Shown here one piece after another: positions 56,024 to 64,000 of a stretch of 64,000 nucleotides of DNA. The number at the start of each line of letters is the position of its first letter. The first letter of the stretch is position 1. The stretch is from contig NZ_CP107989.1 of the NCBI RefSeq assembly GCF_041435015.1, forward strand, positions 1,736,001-1,800,000, given 5' to 3'. Source of the stretch: Streptomyces canus. GTDB taxonomy: Bacteria; Actinomycetota; Actinomycetes; Streptomycetales; Streptomycetaceae. The position numbers and the translations under genes are program-made. The notes beneath the pieces are model-generated. The model did no database searches. It had not been told where the DNA came from and saw only the letters and a program-made list of their open reading frames with translations.

Positions 56024-58513
56024 GTGGAACACTTGGAAAGGGTCACCGAATTCAACATTCTCAGCTCGCTCCTGGACAATGCCGCGCAAGGCGACGGTAG
56101 CATCGCGATTGTGCTCGGCCCGCAGGGATCGGGCAAGACGACACTCATGTCGGCTGTCGCGAAAACGGCAACCTCCCGCGGTTTCGAGGTGGAGACAATT
56201 ACGTTCCCGCACCTCTCGAAGACCCTTCCGCTGGAATCCCCGGTCCGGCCCGGCACGGTACCTCGGCTGCTCTGCGTCGACGACGTGCAGGACGCGGACG
56301 TCGCGTCGCTGCGGGCGATGACCGGGTTCGCACGGGACATACAGTCGCAACCGGTGCTCCTCGTCCTCGGGGAGAGATCCACACTGCACCACACGCACCG
56401 GCGGGGACTCGCCGAACTCGCCGGCCGGCCCTACTGCCGCACCCTGCACATGGAGCAACTGCCCCCCACGGCGGTCGTACGCATGGCTGCCCAGCAGTTC
56501 GGGCTGACGCTGAGCAGCAGCAGCACCGCCGAGCTGATGCAGCTGGCCGGCGACAATCTGTCCCTGCTCAAGGCGCTGCTCGCCGACTACCAGCGGCTGC
56601 GGGAGGGGGGCGCCGTCGCCCCCTCGGTTCCCCAGGTACCGGGCGCGTGCTACCGCGAGGCGGTTCTGAGCTGCTACAACCGCAGCACCGCGGAGGTCCG
56701 GGAGGTGGCCCAGGCCATCGCCGTCCTCGACGAGTACAGCACGGCGCGCAGCCTGGCCGAGGTGGTCGGCACGACTCCGGAGAACGCCGCCCGGACGCTG
56801 ACCGCTCTCGCTTCGGCCGGGTTGGTGGCCAACAGCCGTTTCCGGCACCCGGTGGCCTCCCAGGCGATCCTGTCCTCGATCCCGTTGCAGCAGGGCTCCG
56901 CATTACGCCGTCGGGCGGCCATCGTGCTGCGGACGATGGGGGTGCAGGCGGTCAAGGTGGCACGGGTTCTGATCGCGGCAGACCACACCGACGCCTCCTG
57001 GACCGACTTCCTGGCCCAGGAGGCCGCCGCCCAGGCGCTGGCACTCAACGACCGGGAGCTGGCGGTCAAGACCCTGTGGTTGGCGGTGCGCGGCATGTCG
57101 GACGGCGCGAGGCGCGCGGAGACCCTGGGCCAGATCGCCGAGATCCAGTCGGCCGACAACCCCGAGCACTGCGCACAGTGCCTGCACGAAGCGCGAGCGC
57201 TGATCGGCACCGACGCGTTGTGGCAGAAGCGGTCCTCCCTGCTCAGCGAGCAGATGGCGCGGCGAGGCATGGCGACGGAGGCAGTCGCCGAACTGGAGAC
57301 ACTGGCCGGTCGGCTCGATGCGCGGCAGCTGTCGGCGCATGCCGAACTGGAAGCCGATCGCCTCCTCCTCTGCGGTGACTACCCGGCACTCACCCGTACG
57401 TCGTCGGCACGTCTGGACGACCCCGTCAGGACCACCGCGTTCAGCACCGCCTCCAACCGGTTCGCGGCGGTCTGGCCCCTGGTGCGGATGCTGACGAGCG
57501 AACAGCCGGATCCTGCCGCCGCCGAAGCCGCGTCCAAGGCGTTGTACCACTCCTCCTTCACTGAGAACTCCGCGCCGGCCGTGCTCGCCGGCCTCTCCGC
57601 GCTCCTGTACGCGAAGGAGTGGAAGCTCGTCCATTCCCTCACGGACAAGCTGGTGGACGAGGCCGCGGTGCGACGCGCACCTGTATGGCAGGCCCGGTTT
57701 CTTGCGATACGGGCCGAGGCGTCGCTGGGTGAGGGGCGGTACTCCGACGCGGCCGCGGACTCCGAGGAGGCCATGGCCATGCTGCCCACGCCGTCCTGGG
57801 GCGCCCGGTTCGGCGGCCCACTGGCCTCGCTCCTGCTCGCCCGGGTCATGACCGGCGAACTCTCGGACGCCAGGAGAGGGGCGGCGCAGCCTCTGCCCCC
57901 CGCCTCGTTGGACACCCGGCACGGACTGAGATTCCTGTACGCCCGCGGTCAGGTCAACCTGGCCGAGGGCCGGGCCGAAGCGGCGCTCGCGGACTTCCTC
58001 ACCTGCGGCCGGCTCATGGTTGCCTGGGGCGTCGACCACGAGCACATCCTGCCGTGGCGGCTCGCGGCGGCCGGTGCCCAGCTGCTGCGGGGCGACCAAG
58101 AGGCCGCGGTGGATCTTGTCGACGAGCGGAACACCCGGCTGGAGACACTCGGACGGCCGATGAGCGCCGACGAGGGGTACCGCTCGGCGCGTGAGCAGCT
58201 GTACGACGTACTCGCCAGAGCCGTGGAGCGCGGCGAACTCGTCGAGTCCATCAGGACCCTGACCCTGAACGAGACGGCTCCGCCCAGCGCGAGGCCCGCC
58301 CGTTACCGGATAGAGGACCGGTTCTCCCGCTACCTCAACAAGCTCACCTTCTCCGAGCGGAAGGTGGCCATGCTGGCGGCGACCGGCAGCAGTAATCGTG
58401 TCATCGCCCGCTCGCTGTCGCTGAGCATCAGCACGGTCGAACAGCACCTCACCCACACCTACAAGAAGCTCGGTGTCGCGGGACGGCAGCAACTGCGCGC
58501 CATGATCGGCTGA
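56024..58513 (+). CDS. LAL-family transcriptional activator (ATPase plus LuxR HTH)
   Basis: The protein has 829 residues when started at GTG 56024, which has GGGAG 5 nt upstream and puts the ATPase motif at the usual distance from the N-terminus; an ATG at 55973 lacks a ribosome site. Walker A is GPQGSGKT (32-39), Walker B RLLCVDDVQ (about 81-89), followed by a long helical TPR-like middle and a C-terminal LuxR helix-turn-helix (LTFSERKVAMLAATGSSN onward, about the last 60 residues). LAL proteins of this plan (PikD type) switch on many macrolide clusters, so it is the best candidate pathway activator and the probable reader of the TAGGGG elements. Codon 294 is TTA (56903-56905), giving likely bldA-dependent, growth-phase-linked expression. 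It diverges from the acyltransferase. Confidence 0.92.
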   Translation: MEHLERVTEFNILSSLLDNAAQGDGSIAIVLGPQGSGKTTLMSAVAKTATSRGFEVETITFPHLSKTLPLESPVRPGTVPRLLCVDDVQDADVASLRAMTGFARDIQSQPVLLVLGERSTLHHTHRRGLAELAGRPYCRTLHMEQLPPTAVVRMAAQQFGLTLSSSSTAELMQLAGDNLSLLKALLADYQRLREGGAVAPSVPQVPGACYREAVLSCYNRSTAEVREVAQAIAVLDEYSTARSLAEVVGTTPENAARTLTALASAGLVANSRFRHPVASQAILSSIPLQQGSALRRRAAIVLRTMGVQAVKVARVLIAADHTDASWTDFLAQEAAAQALALNDRELAVKTLWLAVRGMSDGARRAETLGQIAEIQSADNPEHCAQCLHEARALIGTDALWQKRSSLLSEQMARRGMATEAVAELETLAGRLDARQLSAHAELEADRLLLCGDYPALTRTSSARLDDPVRTTAFSTASNRFAAVWPLVRMLTSEQPDPAAAEAASKALYHSSFTENSAPAVLAGLSALLYAKEWKLVHSLTDKLVDEAAVRRAPVWQARFLAIRAEASLGEGRYSDAAADSEEAMAMLPTPSWGARFGGPLASLLLARVMTGELSDARRGAAQPLPPASLDTRHGLRFLYARGQVNLAEGRAEAALADFLTCGRLMVAWGVDHEHILPWRLAAAGAQLLRGDQEAAVDLVDERNTRLETLGRPMSADEGYRSAREQLYDVLARAVERGELVESIRTLTLNETAPPSARPARYRIEDRFSRYLNKLTFSERKVAMLAATGSSNRVIARSLSLSISTVEQHLTHTYKKLGVAGRQQLRAMIG

Positions 58514-58652
58514 GCCGCGCCTCGCCGCACGAACACACCACGATCCCACGGGCCGAACATGCGCCCGCCGCACGACGACCAAGGGTTCCGCCTCGTGCCA
58601 CAGCGTGGCGTCATGGACGGAATTCCCCTGCCACACGAAGGAGAACGACGGC

Positions 58653-60020
58653 ATGCTGACTTCCGTCAAGGACGGAGCGTGGACGGTGGGAGCGGCTCCC
58701 GGAGCGCTGCCGGTGCTCGGTCACTCGCGCCAACTGCGTCAAGATCCCCTGGGTTTCCTCAGTTCCCTGCACGAATACGGCGACATCGTCGCGATCCGCA
58801 TGGGGCCCGTACCGCTCAACGTCCTGTGCCGCCACGACCTCGCGCACCATCTGCTGGTCGAGCGCTCCAAGGACTTCGGCCGGGGCGGTCCCTTCCTCGA
58901 GAGGTCCCGCACGATCATGGGCAACGGCCTGGCCACGTCGACCGGGCCGGAGCACATGCGGCAGCGCAGAATGTCACAGCCTGCCTTCCACTCCCAGCAC
59001 ATAAAGTCGTACATGCGGGTCATGCAGGAGGAAGCGGACGCCATGACCGGCGGCTGGCGGCCCGGTCAGGAGGTCGACATCGTCAAGGAGATACACGATC
59101 TCACCACCCGGGTGACGCTGCGCTGCTTCTTCACCATGTCGACCACCGGGTCCGAGTCGGCCGGGACCGTCAACCAGGCGGCGGACTCGCTGGACCGGTT
59201 GACGGCCGGCATGTACAAGCAGATGACAGCGCCCCTGGCGATCCTCGGGAAGCTGCCCACCGCCGCGAACCGGCGATACCAGGAGGCGGTGCGCCAGTTC
59301 GACGAGACGGTCGACAGGATCATCGCCGACCAGCGCAGCACCACGACCCGCGACGACCTGCTCGGTCTGCTGATGTCGGCCCAGGACGACGAAACCGGTG
59401 CCACGTTCAGCAACGAGGAACTGCACGACCAGGTCATCACCTTCCTGGCCGCCGGCATCGACACCACCGCCAACACCCTCGCCTGGGCTCTGGGTCTGAT
59501 CTCGCAGTATCCGGACGTGCAGCAGAAGTTCCAGGCCGAGATCGACTCCCTGCTCGACGGCGAGGACGTGTCGTACGACAACATCCGCTCGCTGACGTAC
59601 ATCAACGCGATCCTCGACGAGACGCTGCGCCTCTACCCTCCGCTGTGGATGCTGACCCGCCGGGCGCTGCGCGACACCACGCTGGGCCCGCACCGCTTCC
59701 CGGAGGGCACCCAGTTCGCGGTCAGCCCGTATGCCCTCCAGCGCGACCCCCGCGTGTTCGAGGAGCCCGAACTGTTCGACCCCGAGCGGCGCCAGCGGCA
59801 GCCCGACCTTCCGCGTAGCTCGTTCATCCCGTTCGGGGCGGGCGTGCACAAGTGCATCGGCGACGCGTTCGCCATCACCGAGTCCACCATCGCACTGGCC
59901 ACGATCGGGCGGCGCTGGCACCTGCGCCTCGCGCCGGAGAGCAACCCGCTCAAGCCGCAGACGGAGATGACGCTGGGCCCCGCGTCGGTGCGCGTGACCC
60001 CCGTTCCCCGGGCGGCGTGA
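58653..60020 (+). CDS. Cytochrome P450 monooxygenase
   Basis: The protein has 455 residues from ATG 58653 (GAAGGAG 9 nt upstream; a GTG 16 codons earlier is less good). Marks: I-helix AAGIDTT (267-273), ExxR as Glu323-Arg326, and haem loop FIPFGAGVHKCIG with the axial Cys401. It has no membrane anchor and no fused reductase, so it needs external ferredoxin and reductase, neither of which is in the window. The haem loop and length look more like the CYP102-side or pentalenene-oxygenase group than like the P450 at the left edge, so the two probably do different oxidations. It follows the LAL gene by 139 bp and may be read from it or from its own promoter. A tailoring step on the polyketide (epoxidation, hydroxylation or multi-step oxidation of a methyl) is likely; the site is unknown. 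Confidence 0.94.
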   Translation: MLTSVKDGAWTVGAAPGALPVLGHSRQLRQDPLGFLSSLHEYGDIVAIRMGPVPLNVLCRHDLAHHLLVERSKDFGRGGPFLERSRTIMGNGLATSTGPEHMRQRRMSQPAFHSQHIKSYMRVMQEEADAMTGGWRPGQEVDIVKEIHDLTTRVTLRCFFTMSTTGSESAGTVNQAADSLDRLTAGMYKQMTAPLAILGKLPTAANRRYQEAVRQFDETVDRIIADQRSTTTRDDLLGLLMSAQDDETGATFSNEELHDQVITFLAAGIDTTANTLAWALGLISQYPDVQQKFQAEIDSLLDGEDVSYDNIRSLTYINAILDETLRLYPPLWMLTRRALRDTTLGPHRFPEGTQFAVSPYALQRDPRVFEEPELFDPERRQRQPDLPRSSFIPFGAGVHKCIGDAFAITESTIALATIGRRWHLRLAPESNPLKPQTEMTLGPASVRVTPVPRAA

Positions 60021-60045
60021 GCCGCCGCACCCGCCCCGCGGCGGC
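60021..60045. terminator. Bidirectional hairpin between converging genes
   Basis: GCCGCCGC (60021-60028) pairs perfectly with GCGGCGGC (60038-60045) around a 9-nt loop, filling almost the whole 26-bp gap between the P450 stop and the facing regulator stop. It is a likely terminator for both. Confidence 0.65.
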
Positions 60046-60046
60046 G

Positions 60047-62503
60047 CTACCCACGCAGCGCGGTCCTGGCCCAGGCGGCGACCTGAGCCCGTGACTCGAT
60101 GTTCAGTTCGCTACGCAGACGAGCCAGGTGGGTGGCCACCGTCCGCGGGGACACGCCCAGCCGATTGGCGATCTGGCTGTTCGTAAGCCCTTCCGCCACG
60201 AACAGCGCGATGTCCAGTTTCCTCGCGGACAGCACACCGGTGCGTTGCTCCTCCGCGGTCTCGTGCGGCCAGGTCGCGCCCAGCGCGAAGGCCCGCGCGA
60301 GCCGCGGGGAGAGGGTGACCGCCACCCTTCGGATCCGCTGCACCTCAGCCGGCTGCTGCCGACCCACGAACGCCTGCAGCTGGCGCTCCACTTCGTCGTC
60401 CAGCCACATCTGCTCGGTCACCCTGCCCTGTTCACTCATGGCACGGGCCAGCTCCGCGAGCCGCAGCGCCCGCAGCCGGTCCCCGTCGGCCACGACGGCC
60501 GCGGCCAGCCGGCTGAGTGGCCGGTGCAGCAGTCCGGCGTCGTCCGGCAGCCTGCGCAGCAGCTCTTCGGCGTGGGCCGCGGCCCTGGCGGACTCTCCCG
60601 CGGCCAGGGCGATGTCGGTCGCGACGTCGAAAGCCTGTACTGCGCCCGCCTCGTCGTACTCGGGCAGGGACCCCAGCACATCGGAGATCGTCCGGGAGGC
60701 CTGGTCCAGGTCGCCCGCGGCCATGCTCGTGATGGCCAGATGCTCAAGACAGGCGGCTTCGTCGAGGACACCGCCGTACTCCCGCACAATGGCCAGGGCC
60801 TGCTGCGCCGTGGCCTCCGCAGCCGCGTGCTGCCCGATCCGACGCAGGCAGGAGGCCAGGGCGAGAAGCGCGCGGGCCCGTACGGTCCGGTACTCGCACT
60901 CGCGCCGGCCACGGGTGCCATCAGCGGTGTGACGCTCCCCGATCAGCTCGGCCGCGCGCGAGGCGTAGGTGACCGCGTCGATCAGGAAGCCACCGGCCAG
61001 TTTGACCTCGGCGAGTTCCGTCATCAGGACCGAACGGTCGGCGCAGTCGGCCGCCATGTGCAGGGCCCGCTCCCCCAGACGTCCGATCAGGGCGTGCTCA
61101 CCCCTGGCCCGCAGCGCCCTGGTGAGTGCGGCGACCAGCACCACGTGCCGCTCGTCGTCGGCGCGGGCCGTCCACTCGACGGCGCTGAGGAGGTGCTGGT
61201 GCACCTGGCAGACCCTGGACAGCAGTTCCCGGGGCACGGTGATGCGCTCCACCACCGGTTGACACAGGTCCACCAGCCAGTCGATCAGCAGGTCGCGGGT
61301 GGTCTCCGCCTCCCCGGCCTCCTCCAGCAGCTCACCCGCGTATCTGCGTACCGAACCGTACTGGCGCAGCTCCGTCCCGTTCGGCGAGTCCACCGTGGCC
61401 ACCAGCAGGGACTTGGCCCGAAGCTGGGTGAGGAGTTGTGCACTGTGCTGGGTGGACGGCGCGTCCTGGCCGCATACCGCCATGGCCAGGTCCAGGTCGA
61501 ACGGCCCGGAAAGCACCGACAGCCGACGGAACACGGCCTGCTCGGCGGCGCTCAGCCGGTCGTAACTGGAAGCGAACGCCGACAGGAAACTACTGTGCCG
61601 GTCGCTCGCGGTGCGGCTTCCGACGGTCAGTACCTTCGCCGACTGCCGGACCCGGGTCAACAGCTCGGTGACCGTCAACAGGCCGACCCAGTGGGCGGCA
61701 AACTCGATCAGTAGGGGCAGTCCGTCCAACTCGACGCAGAGTTCGGCGACGGCGGCAGCGTTGTCGTGGCTCAGTGCGAAGTTCGGGTTGCCCGACGAGG
61801 CCCGCTCCACGAAGAGTTGGCCCGCCTCGGAACGCAGCAGCGCCTTGGGGGTGCTCGCGGTCGGCGCGGGCAGGGACAGCGGGTCGAGCCCGAGCACGGT
61901 CTCGCAGGGGATGCGGAACGCCTCCCGGCTGGTCGCCAGTATCCGCAGCCCGGGGCAGCGGGACAACAGCGTCTCCAGAAAACTGGCGTAACGTTCCACC
62001 ACCTCCTCGCAGTTGTCGAGCACCAGCAGCACCTGCTGAGCGCCGAGTGCCGCGAACAGTGACTGCTCGTCATCGTGGTCCGCCCCAGGGGCGAGTGCCG
62101 TGGTCAGGAGGCCCGGAAACCGCTCGGTGCCGCCTCGTCCGTCCAGGTCGAGCCAGACCACCACCGCGCCGTCGCCGGACGACGCCTCGACGTGCTGCAT
62201 GGCGAGCCGGCTCTTGCCCACGCCCGGTGCCCCCGTCACCGTCAGAAGCCGCTTGCCGGACAGGGTCCTGAGACGCTCCAGTTCCCCGGCCCGGCCGGTG
62301 AACTTGTCCAGGCGGACGGGAAAGGTGGTGGCGCCGAGCGGCCGCGGGTGAGCGGTCGACCGCTCCGTGGCGGCCAGTCTTCGCCGGTAGGCCCGCTGCC
62401 GGCACGCGTTGGAGCAGTACTGCTTGTGTGTTCTGGTGCGCCGCGTGGACGGTACGACGATACGAGATTCACAGATGACGCAGTAGATTGCCGATACTCC
62501 CAA
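60047..62503 (-). CDS. LuxR-type ATPase/TPR regulator with N-terminal zinc-ribbon-like motif
   Basis: The protein has 818 residues. The start is TTG 62503, supported by GAGGAG 8 nt upstream; no ATG or GTG precedes the cysteine cluster. The first 40 residues carry Cys8, Cys11, Cys30 and Cys34 (CxxC, 18 residues, CxxxC) followed by a basic RQRAYRRR run, which looks like a zinc ribbon. Then come a Walker A GAPGVGKS (91-98), a Walker B-like VLLVLDNCEE (about 157-166), an NB-ARC-like ATPase, a TPR-like helical region and a C-terminal LuxR helix-turn-helix (LSARKLDIALFVAEGLTNSQIANRLGVS onward, about 755-810). It faces the P450 gene and is followed by a related regulator gene. It contains no TTA codon. 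Whether it controls this cluster or a neighbouring one is open. Confidence 0.9.
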   Translation of the reverse strand: MGVSAIYCVICESRIVVPSTRRTRTHKQYCSNACRQRAYRRRLAATERSTAHPRPLGATTFPVRLDKFTGRAGELERLRTLSGKRLLTVTGAPGVGKSRLAMQHVEASSGDGAVVVWLDLDGRGGTERFPGLLTTALAPGADHDDEQSLFAALGAQQVLLVLDNCEEVVERYASFLETLLSRCPGLRILATSREAFRIPCETVLGLDPLSLPAPTASTPKALLRSEAGQLFVERASSGNPNFALSHDNAAAVAELCVELDGLPLLIEFAAHWVGLLTVTELLTRVRQSAKVLTVGSRTASDRHSSFLSAFASSYDRLSAAEQAVFRRLSVLSGPFDLDLAMAVCGQDAPSTQHSAQLLTQLRAKSLLVATVDSPNGTELRQYGSVRRYAGELLEEAGEAETTRDLLIDWLVDLCQPVVERITVPRELLSRVCQVHQHLLSAVEWTARADDERHVVLVAALTRALRARGEHALIGRLGERALHMAADCADRSVLMTELAEVKLAGGFLIDAVTYASRAAELIGERHTADGTRGRRECEYRTVRARALLALASCLRRIGQHAAAEATAQQALAIVREYGGVLDEAACLEHLAITSMAAGDLDQASRTISDVLGSLPEYDEAGAVQAFDVATDIALAAGESARAAAHAEELLRRLPDDAGLLHRPLSRLAAAVVADGDRLRALRLAELARAMSEQGRVTEQMWLDDEVERQLQAFVGRQQPAEVQRIRRVAVTLSPRLARAFALGATWPHETAEEQRTGVLSARKLDIALFVAEGLTNSQIANRLGVSPRTVATHLARLRSELNIESRAQVAAWARTALRG

Positions 62504-62582
62504 GGATCGCGCTCCTCTTCGTCTGTTCCCTTCGCGGTACAGCGGGCGTCCAGGAACGGTGCTCCCACGGCGCGGACGAGGA

Positions 62583-64000
62583 CTACATCTGCAGCGCGCC
62601 TCCGGAGAAGGGGCCGTCTCCCGCCGACGAGACCGTCTCCTGGGCCGACTCGGCGATCACGTGACGCGGAATGCCGCAGGGGCTCTGGGCGGCCACCCAG
62701 GCGGCGAGCTGGGTGCGTGAGTGGATGCCGAGTTTGGCGTAGATCCTCTTCGTGTGGGACGCCACGGTGCTCTCGGCTATCTGCAGGTAATCGGCGATCC
62801 GCCGGTTGCTCAGCCCCTGGGCGATCAGCATCGCGATCTCGTGCTCCCGCCTGGTCAGGGCCGACGACTCCGGGACCGACAGCCGGTCTGCGCTGCCCAG
62901 CGCATAGCTGATGAGCTGCTGGTCGGTGCACGCCTGGGCGGTCTGCCGGATGTCATCGGCCTCCTCGGCCGTCAGGTGCGCGGTGGCGACGAAGCGCGCG
63001 TCCGCGAGCTTTCCTTCCCACCACCGGGGGACGCGGGTCGACTCGCCCGCTCCGTTGCGGAACCTCTCGTAGGCGGTCAGCAGCACCAGGCAGCGGCTCG
63101 GCTGTCCCCGGAGCAGCGCGATGAGGGCAAGGCCGCCGATGGGATAGAAGCAGCTCGGGCCGGAGGAGTGGAAAATGCCGACCGCGGTCCGCATGTGGTC
63201 CTCGGCGGCGTCCAGGGCGCCCGTGGCGAGATCACTGGCTCCCGCCACGAAGCAGTAGCTGGCGTACTGAAACGGCTCGGCCTGCTGTTCGAAGGACGGG
63301 GTGGTGACGGATATCGCGGCGCACGCTTCGGCATTCTCGCCGACGCCGAGCAGGAACCAGGCGTAGATGTGCGAGCACAGGGAGAGGCTGAAGTCGTCGT
63401 TCAGCTGCCTCGCCAGAGCGATGGACTCCTCGAAGCACCGGCGCGCCGAATCGTCGTCCTCCAGCCGTACGTAGACGCAGGCGAGCGACGTGAGCGCGCG
63501 GACGAGCACAGAGCTCGCGCCCGCGGCACGGGCCGCGACCACCGCGTCCAGCGCGACGTCCAGATACTCGTCCGACTGGTCGTCCCGGTGAGTGAGCCAC
63601 AGCCCCCACAACAGTAGGTCGCTGCGGTAAGGCGACCGCGGGCTGCGGCGCAACGCCCTGTCGACGAGGCGCCGGCCGGCCTCCTGCCGACCGTTGTGCA
63701 GCCAGAGGTTGGCCAGCAGAACCACCATCAGGTCATGCCGGTCGTCGTGACGCGTGCGCCAGGTCCACTCGACGGTCCGTACGAGATAGTCCACGCGGTC
63801 GACAAACCATTCGTTCTGCTCGCGGGAGAGCATGTAGGCGTGGGTCAGCCGACGGACGTGGTCCCATATCCAGTCCACCAGGCGGCTGTTGGCGGCGACC
63901 AACTCTCCGCATTCCGCAAGACGTGCGGCGCCGTACTCGACCGTGCTCTCGGGCCACCTGAACCGGCTCTTCTCGGAGTCGCTGCGCACCCGTTGTATCA
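62583..64000 (-). CDS. LuxR-type regulator, C-terminal part (runs off the right edge)
   Basis: The last 471 codons of a second large LuxR-family regulator. The frame stays open to the window edge; an internal GTG at 63989 is not a convincing start, because the first visible residues (RFRWPESTVEYGAARLAECGE) match the region that follows the ATPase domain in such proteins. A TPR-like helical region is followed by the DNA-binding domain LTRREHEIAMLIAQGLSNRRIADYLQIAESTVASHTK near the C-terminus and a tail of about 30 residues. It lies upstream of, and on the same strand as, the zinc-ribbon regulator with a 79-bp gap, and the two look like diverged paralogues. The ATPase half, if present, is outside the window. 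Confidence 0.9.
   Translation of the reverse strand, partial: IQRVRSDSEKSRFRWPESTVEYGAARLAECGELVAANSRLVDWIWDHVRRLTHAYMLSREQNEWFVDRVDYLVRTVEWTWRTRHDDRHDLMVVLLANLWLHNGRQEAGRRLVDRALRRSPRSPYRSDLLLWGLWLTHRDDQSDEYLDVALDAVVAARAAGASSVLVRALTSLACVYVRLEDDDSARRCFEESIALARQLNDDFSLSLCSHIYAWFLLGVGENAEACAAISVTTPSFEQQAEPFQYASYCFVAGASDLATGALDAAEDHMRTAVGIFHSSGPSCFYPIGGLALIALLRGQPSRCLVLLTAYERFRNGAGESTRVPRWWEGKLADARFVATAHLTAEEADDIRQTAQACTDQQLISYALGSADRLSVPESSALTRREHEIAMLIAQGLSNRRIADYLQIAESTVASHTKRIYAKLGIHSRTQLAAWVAAQSPCGIPRHVIAESAQETVSSAGDGPFSGGALQM

Noticed and set aside
56903..58669. 588-codon minus-strand frame opposite the LAL gene
   Set aside because: The plus strand has Walker and LuxR motifs; this frame has no family signature.

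Overview
The window is very GC-rich, uses GTG/TTG starts and 4-base GTGA start/stop overlaps, and carries a modular type I polyketide synthase (PKS), bldA-type TTA codons and LAL-type regulators. All of this points to Streptomyces or a close actinomycete relative. It holds most of one polyketide biosynthetic gene cluster, and both window ends cut genes.

Layout. (1) Positions 1-50810, all on the minus strand and read right to left: a zinc alcohol dehydrogenase, five giant PKS genes (49664 down to 451) and the start of a cytochrome P450 that runs off the left edge. Gaps are short or overlapping (GTGA at PKS IV/PKS V and PKS V/P450), so this looks like one operon of about 50 kb. (2) Positions 51079-54181, plus strand: type II thioesterase, a small DUF5988-like protein, an acyl-CoA carboxylase beta subunit (methylmalonyl-CoA supply) and a SnoaL-like cyclase, ending at a strong terminator hairpin. 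(3) Positions 54401-58513: a membrane acyltransferase (minus) divergent from a LAL regulator (plus). (4) Positions 58653-60020: a second P450. (5) Positions 60047-64000, minus: two LuxR-type ATPase/TPR regulators, the second cut by the right edge.

Assembly line from active-site motifs: loading KSQ-AT(malonyl)-ACP; M1 KS-AT(mal)-DH-KR-ACP; M2 KS-AT(mmal)-KR-ACP | M3 KS-AT(mal)-inactive KR-ACP; M4 KS-AT(mmal)-DH-KR-ACP | M5 KS-AT(mal)-DH-KR-ACP; M6 KS-AT(mmal)-DH-KR-ACP | M7 KS-AT(mal)-DH-ER-KR-ACP; M8 KS-AT(mmal)-KR-ACP | M9 KS-AT(mal)-ACP-TE. Assuming colinearity, the product is a C20 backbone with four methyl branches (C4, C8, C12, C16): C18=C19 alkene, C17-OH, C15 ketone, conjugated C8-C13 triene, C5-OH, C3 ketone and a C1 carboxyl released by TE. 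The 3-keto/5-OH end could close to a 4-hydroxy-5,6-dihydro-2-pyrone; C17-OH could instead give an 18-membered macrolactone. The acidic C2 methylene, the SnoaL-like cyclase and two P450s make an extra carbon-carbon ring closure conceivable. I do not recognise the cluster with certainty.

Control. A 13-bp element (consensus CCCCTARAWATCC; TAGGGG on the other strand) occurs four times. Three copies sit immediately upstream of candidate -35 boxes for the dehydrogenase/PKS operon, the thioesterase operon and the acyltransferase. The LAL regulator and the acyltransferase each carry one in-frame TTA codon.
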